From Leptospira venezuelensis (GTDB taxonomy: Bacteria > Spirochaetota > Leptospiria > Leptospirales > Leptospiraceae), in the NCBI RefSeq assembly GCF_002150035.1, contig NZ_NETS01000011.1, forward strand, positions 186,001 through 250,000: a DNA stretch of 64,000 nt. The letters are read 5' to 3'. The position numbers and the translations under genes are program-made. The notes beneath the pieces were generated by a model. That model did not search any database and was not told the DNA's origin. It worked only from the letters and a program-made list of their open reading frames with translations. Position 1 is the stretch's first letter. Each line of letters starts with the position of its first letter. Shown here piece after piece: positions 59,991 to 64,000 of this stretch.

Positions 59991-61484
59991 TCAAGATTCT
60001 GAAGTAAGAATTCTTTTTACTGAATTTTTCCAGACTCGAATCTCTTTTTCTCTCAGACTGGAACTTAGTTTAGGAGAGAATTCCTTACTAGTTTTTTGGT
60101 TCTTCTTCAGATCATTTACGGAAGAATAAAAACCTCTTTCTAATCCTGCAAGATATGCGGCGCCCAATACAGTCGTATCCAAGTTAGAAGGCCTTACGAT
60201 CTTCTTTCCTAAAATATCTGCCTGGTATTGCATAAGCCAATTATTAGCTGTTGCTCCGCCATCCACTTTTAGGACTTTGAGTTTGGAGCCTGTATCATTC
60301 TCCATCGCTTCTACTAATTCATAAGACTGTAATGCGATTGATTTTAATGCCGCTCTGGTAATCTGCTCTTGAGTAGTATCTCTGGTTAGGCCTAGGATTG
60401 CACCTCTTGCATTCATATCCCAATAAGGAGCGCCGAGTCCAGAGAACGCTGGAACAAAGACTACCTCGTCATCCTTAGTTACGGATGCCGCCATCTTCTC
60501 AGAAAGTTTGGATTCTTTAAAAAACCTAAGATTGTCTCTCAGATATTGAATCACCGCACCACCTATGAAGATGGAACCTTCTAAACAATAGACAGTTTTT
60601 CCTTCGGGCCCGCAGGCAAGAGTTGTGATCAGATTATTTTTGGAAATTTGTAATTTGTTCCCTGTATTGAATAATAAGAAGCATCCAGTTCCATACGTAT
60701 TCTTTGCTTCCCCAGGTTCTGTACATAATTGTCCAAATAATGCGCCCTGCTGATCCCCTACTAAAGAAGAGATTGGAATTCCATCAGGTAATCCTTTTAC
60801 ACCTTCCGTTCTTCCGAATAAGCTAGAAGAATTATGGGTTTCTGGAAGAATTGCTTCAGGTATTTGCAGAATCTTTAATAGTTCTTTGTCCCATTCTTTT
60901 TTTTCGATATTAAAGATAAGAGTTCTACTGGCATTTGTATGATCCGTTTTATGGGACTTACCTGCAGTCAAACGATATAGAAGATACGTGTCTATTGTTC
61001 CGAATAAGACCTTGCCTTTTTCTGCTTTTGCTCGAACACCTTTTACATTATCCAAGATCCATCTAATCTTGGTGCCGCTGAAATACGCATCAACTACGAG
61101 TCCCGTTTTTCTTCTGAATGTTGGCTCTAAACCTTCTTTCTTTAATCCGGAACAAAAGTCGGAGGTCCTACGGCATTGCCATACGATCGCGTTGTAAACA
61201 GGGACTCCAGTTTCCTTATCGAATAGTACAGTGGTTTCTCTCTGGTTGGTAATCCCTATCGCTACCGCTTTTTCCGGTTTCAACTTTCCATTGCGGATCG
61301 CTTTCAGGATCAACTTTTCAGTTTTTGCCCAGATTTCTTCGGCATCATGTTCCACCCAACCTGGTTTAGGAAAATGTTGTTTGAATTCGGAATATGCGCT
61401 TGAGATCACAGTCCCGGATTTACTAAAACAAAATGTACGTATACCTGTGGTACCTGCATCTATTCCGATGATATATTCACTCAT
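59991..61484 (-). CDS. glpK: Glycerol kinase
   Basis: GlpK phosphorylates glycerol to glycerol-3-phosphate. The 497-residue protein opens with IGIDAGTTGIRTFCF, then QHFPKPGWVEHDAEEIW, GITNQRETTVLFD, the NAIVWQCRRT segment, the GDQQGALFGQ loop, GTGCFLLFNTG and the KVDGGATANNWLMQYQADILG motif of the FGGY family. The chain is full length. It follows the MBL-fold hydrolase gene by 31 nt and ends against the FliG-like gene. No glpF or glpD is close. Confidence 0.95.
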   Translation of the reverse strand: MSEYIIGIDAGTTGIRTFCFSKSGTVISSAYSEFKQHFPKPGWVEHDAEEIWAKTEKLILKAIRNGKLKPEKAVAIGITNQRETTVLFDKETGVPVYNAIVWQCRRTSDFCSGLKKEGLEPTFRRKTGLVVDAYFSGTKIRWILDNVKGVRAKAEKGKVLFGTIDTYLLYRLTAGKSHKTDHTNASRTLIFNIEKKEWDKELLKILQIPEAILPETHNSSSLFGRTEGVKGLPDGIPISSLVGDQQGALFGQLCTEPGEAKNTYGTGCFLLFNTGNKLQISKNNLITTLACGPEGKTVYCLEGSIFIGGAVIQYLRDNLRFFKESKLSEKMAASVTKDDEVVFVPAFSGLGAPYWDMNARGAILGLTRDTTQEQITRAALKSIALQSYELVEAMENDTGSKLKVLKVDGGATANNWLMQYQADILGKKIVRPSNLDTTVLGAAYLAGLERGFYSSVNDLKKNQKTSKEFSPKLSSSLREKEIRVWKNSVKRILTSES

Positions 61485-61515
61485 TCGATATCTCCCTGAT
61501 CGATTGAATTAAAGA

Positions 61516-62472
61516 TTAAATTTGGATTTCCAGACCTTCTCTTGCCATGATGATCTCTAATTGGTTATCTGGATCAAACATTTCTTTGTATTTAATCGCA
61601 CGCAGATAAACTGCATCCAATTTTTCGTCATCATAAGAAGGATCATGGTGAAACATTACTAATTTTTTAACATTCGCTCTAAGGGCAATATCAGTCGCCA
61701 TGGAAGCAGTACTATGCCCCCAATCGATTTTCTGTAAAGACTCTTCGAAAGTATATTGAGTATCGAAAACCAGAACATCTGCACCTCTGAAATAGTTCAG
61801 ATAATCCTCTATATTTTCCATCTCGTCCAAATTGAACTCAGCGTCGGATGCGAAGATCAATGCCTTACCATCCTCCTCAAACCTGTATGAAAAACTTCCA
61901 CCAGGATGACGCACTGCCTTTGAAATCGATGTAATAGAATCAGTAACTCTGAATGCCCGACCTTCCGGAACATGACGGAAAATTTTCTCTGCTTGGAAAC
62001 CGTCGAAAGGAACCGGGAAATGAGTGAATGTATGCTGGTATCTTAATCTTTCTTCTAGATTTTCAACAGAGCTGACAAATTCGAATTTATTGCCCGGAGT
62101 GTACAAAGGAACGAAGAATGGAATTCCTTGGATATGATCCCAATGAGTATGGGTGAAGATCCAAACCGCCTTTCCCTTTCCGGAAGCGTAGCCCTCGTGT
62201 AAGATGGAGTTTCCCAGTTCTCTGAGTCCTGTTCCACCGTCTATGATAACAAGTTTATCTTCTTTGTCTCGGATCTCAATGCAGGTCGTATTTCCACCGT
62301 AGGTGCTCCAGTTGGAAAGCGCCAATGAGTCTAAAAAATCCTCGATTGCCTCCGGACTTTGGAGGTCAGACGGAGATGCCAAGCTTAGTATCCTAAGAAT
62401 TTTAGATCGAATCAGGTCGCCCTGAACGGGGGAAGAAATGGAGCCCCGCACTCCCCAGAATTTGATCCGCAT
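61516..62472 (-). CDS. MBL-fold metallo-hydrolase
   Basis: A 318-residue metallo-beta-lactamase-fold protein. The metal motif HTHWDHIQGIPF is near residue 107, followed by a His in the VRHPGGSFSYRF segment, the Asp in FASDAEFNLDE and the late FDTQYTFEE and MFHHDPSYDD. The N-terminus (MRIKFWGVRGSISSP) is the type seen in the cAMP/phosphonate and RNase Z-like members. It acts in the cytoplasm; the substrate is unknown. It leads the pair with glpK. The 276 bp before it is shared with the divergent STAS gene. Confidence 0.85.
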   Translation of the reverse strand: MRIKFWGVRGSISSPVQGDLIRSKILRILSLASPSDLQSPEAIEDFLDSLALSNWSTYGGNTTCIEIRDKEDKLVIIDGGTGLRELGNSILHEGYASGKGKAVWIFTHTHWDHIQGIPFFVPLYTPGNKFEFVSSVENLEERLRYQHTFTHFPVPFDGFQAEKIFRHVPEGRAFRVTDSITSISKAVRHPGGSFSYRFEEDGKALIFASDAEFNLDEMENIEDYLNYFRGADVLVFDTQYTFEESLQKIDWGHSTASMATDIALRANVKKLVMFHHDPSYDDEKLDAVYLRAIKYKEMFDPDNQLEIIMAREGLEIQI

Positions 62473-62489
62473 ACAGTTTTAAATATCGT

Positions 62490-62508
62490 CCGAAACCCGT
62501 AGTTTCGG
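62490..62508. other. Perfect small hairpin in the STAS/metallo-hydrolase divergent region
   Basis: CCGAAAC (62490-62496) and GTTTCGG (62502-62508) pair perfectly around a 5-nt loop. It sits 18 bp before the start of the metallo-hydrolase gene. The rest of the gap (62473-62748) holds AT-rich stretches and short weak palindromes; I could not place a promoter with certainty. Confidence 0.3.
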
Positions 62509-62748
62509 TAGAAAATCGAGCACTCAGTTTTACTGAATCAGTAGTTTTTGCGAGCGATTTCTTATTTTATTTGAAATAGATTTAGATCTGTTTTTACTTT
62601 AAAAAAGAGTTTACCTCCGCTTTGCCACAAATTAGTCTATTGGATCGGGTTCCCTACCGGTTTGGAAATTTATTCCGAGATTTCTTTCGGAGATCCGTTG
62701 TTTTCTTAACCCGAGGATAGTCAGAGAAATAGAGATCGGAGCCACTCA

Positions 62749-63063
62749 TTGGAAGGTTTTCAAACAGACGTATCCCTAGAACAAGGGTCTTGTGTAGTTA
62801 AGATCCAAGGGAACGTAAGCCTAAAGAACGCATTTGCGTTAAAAGAACTCATCATTCGACAATTTGATGAGGGCCATAAAGATATCATCCTGGACTTCGA
62901 AGGTGACGTGTATCTGGACTCCTCCGGGATCGGCGCCATTTTCAATACCCAAAAGTACGTCACAGAAAGACATGGTCATCTCAAGCTTAGAAACCTAAGC
63001 AGAGACGTAATGACTATTTTACGGATCGCAAATTTAGACAAACACTTAGATATCATCCAATAG
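62749..63063 (+). CDS. STAS-domain anti-sigma factor antagonist
   Basis: A 104-residue single STAS domain from a TTG start at 62749, with GGAG six nt ahead. The phosphorylation site is in the YLDSSGIGAIF segment, with Ser58 corresponding to the regulated serine of SpoIIAA. In partner-switching it would bind an anti-sigma kinase when unphosphorylated. No anti-sigma kinase gene is adjacent. The SpoIIE-type phosphatase at 57366 is the natural candidate for its dephosphorylation, though the genes are not in the same operon. Confidence 0.9.
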   Translation: MEGFQTDVSLEQGSCVVKIQGNVSLKNAFALKELIIRQFDEGHKDIILDFEGDVYLDSSGIGAIFNTQKYVTERHGHLKLRNLSRDVMTILRIANLDKHLDIIQ

Positions 63064-63096
63064 GACATCTTCCCTTCTTGCCCTTGTCTAAAATCC

Positions 63097-63912
63097 ATGT
63101 TAGAAGTTCTTAGGATCTATACAGACAGTCCTCTCCGAAATTTTACCTATCTAATCAGAGAACCTATCTCTCAAAAAACTCTTTCAATAGATCCATATGA
63201 TCCTGACCAGATTTCTCAAGTTTTAGCGAAGAAGTCTTGGAACCTGGATTATATCCTAAACACTCATGAGCATAATGATCATACCTGTGGAAATGATGGA
63301 CTGTTTTCCAAATATAAAGCCAAGGTGTTAGCACATCCCGCGGGGATCGGAAAGATCCCACATGCTTCTCATTCCTTGGAAGAAGGAGAGAAAATTTTAG
63401 AAAGCCCAGACGGTAATTCGTATCTCAAAGTCCTTTATACTCCGGGACATACGTTTGCACATGTATGTCTTTTACAGATAGAAAATGGATCCCCATACGC
63501 AGTGTTTACAGGGGACACTATCTTTAATTCAGGCGTGGGAAATTGCACTAGAGGTGGAGATCCAAAAATACTTTACGAAACTGTTCTGAAAGAATTCCAA
63601 AATCTTCCGGGAAACGTTAGATTATATCCAGGACATGATTATCTCAAAAACAATCTAAAATTCAGTTTAGCAATTAATCCTAAAAATGAAGAAGCTGCCA
63701 AAGCTTTGTCCAAAGCAGAATCGATGAAAGAAAACCAAGAATTTTGGACTACGAATTTTTCGGAAGAAAGGACCTTTAATCCGTTCTTCCTTGTATTTGA
63801 TCCAAAAGAAAATCTGGTTTCTGGCATACGTAGTAAAACAGGAAATCAGTCCCTGGCTTCTGATCCTCAAACCCTGTTCATTGCTCTACGATCTCTACGT
63901 GATAAATGGTAA
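63097..63912 (+). CDS. Hydroxyacylglutathione hydrolase-like MBL-fold protein
   Basis: A 271-residue glyoxalase II-like protein. The zinc motif is THEHNDH (His57, His59, Asp61, His62), followed by YTPGHTFAHVC, the bridging Asp in FTGDTIF, and the last His in LYPGHDYLKNN. A C-terminal segment with SEERTFNPFF recalls the GloB substrate-binding tail (IGEEKxTNPF). It probably hydrolyses S-lactoyl-glutathione or a similar thioester. It lies 33 nt after the STAS gene and may be cotranscribed. Confidence 0.85.
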   Translation: MLEVLRIYTDSPLRNFTYLIREPISQKTLSIDPYDPDQISQVLAKKSWNLDYILNTHEHNDHTCGNDGLFSKYKAKVLAHPAGIGKIPHASHSLEEGEKILESPDGNSYLKVLYTPGHTFAHVCLLQIENGSPYAVFTGDTIFNSGVGNCTRGGDPKILYETVLKEFQNLPGNVRLYPGHDYLKNNLKFSLAINPKNEEAAKALSKAESMKENQEFWTTNFSEERTFNPFFLVFDPKENLVSGIRSKTGNQSLASDPQTLFIALRSLRDKW

Positions 63913-64000
63913 AAAGATACTCTGATATTTTCTTTTTATTTTTCCGAAATCAGTACAAACAATATCTAATATTTTGTGAATAAGAGAGAATACTCTGGTA
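63913..64000. other. Unassigned right edge
   Basis: The last 88 bases hold T-rich sequence and an open frame starting at a GTG at 63976 that runs off the end with only eight full codons. No ribosome site is seen, so I do not call a gene here. Confidence 0.3.

Noticed and set aside
63976..64000. Start of a further gene at a GTG near the right edge
   Set aside because: Only eight codons are visible and there is no Shine-Dalgarno.
1..64000. tRNA, rRNA, CRISPR arrays, insertion sequences, prophage or toxin-antitoxin modules
   Set aside because: The gaps between genes are short and hold no cloverleaf-like, repeat-spacer or transposase-like sequence that I could recognise by reading.

Overview
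The window looks like chromosome of a spirochaete of the genus Leptospira. The evidence is moderate GC by eye (about 40%), dense gene packing with many 1-4 nt stop/start overlaps, the order bioF-bioD-bioA-bioB, several lipoproteins with relaxed lipoboxes, many small families I can place only as leptospiral-type hypotheticals, a stand-alone bacterial XPB helicase, SpoIIE/STAS signalling proteins and a FliG-like protein. The species cannot be fixed from the sequence alone. I see no rRNA, tRNA, CRISPR array, prophage, insertion sequence or plasmid function, so this is core chromosome.

Layout. 1-2782 (minus): pmbA (cut by the window edge), tldD, a HIT protein and a hypothetical in one operon. 2851-5059: a membrane hypothetical, then recA with a strong terminator. 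5183-8764: argC, an acyl-CoA synthetase and a nucleosidase-like gene. 8765-10519 (minus): a cyclic-nucleotide-domain patatin. 10647-15057: envelope glycan genes (DUF4254-like, GT9, GT4, O-antigen ligase). 15037-20335 (minus): a three-gene surface set of lamin-tail lipoprotein, probable outer-membrane protein and phospholipase-D-fold lipoprotein. 20386-24926 (minus): uvrC, a release-factor-like gene, thioesterase, nth, rpmB and a LOG protein. 24958-27531: a hypothetical whose 3' end overlaps an aminotransferase, and a small membrane protein. 27615-31689: phosphohexomutase, argD, leuB. 31798-36213: response regulator, pgeF (opposite strand), trpF, mutS. 36276-44605 (minus): serB, an SGNH lipoprotein, a 57-residue small protein, bioB-A-D-F, mdh and a membrane-anchored DsbA-like protein. 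44836-45801: two small genes behind a sigma-28-like promoter. 45798-54033: thrB, a symporter, hydrolase, SH3 protein, aspartate aminotransferase, XPB helicase and mutarotase. 54170-56607: SppA and MBOAT. 56752-59990: lipoprotein, SpoIIE phosphatase, a small hypothetical and a frameshifted FliG-like gene. 59991-62472 (minus): glpK and a metallo-hydrolase. 62749-63912: STAS protein and a glyoxalase-II-like hydrolase.

How they fit together. Biosynthesis genes (arg, leu, thr, trp, ser, biotin) are scattered rather than grouped by pathway, apart from the biotin block. Repair genes (recA, uvrC, nth, mutS, XPB) are also spread out. Envelope functions (O-antigen and glycan transferases, outer-membrane and lipoproteins) form the clearest accessory theme.

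The most interesting items are: the lamin-tail/outer-membrane/PLD operon, whose first gene has its ribosome binding site buried in a 12-bp stem; a FliG-like gene split by a one-base frameshift next to a SpoIIE phosphatase; a sigma-28-type promoter before two uncharacterised genes; a previously skipped small ORF after the biotin operon; and an inverted repeat before a single-domain response regulator. No stretch longer than about 300 bases lacks a gene.
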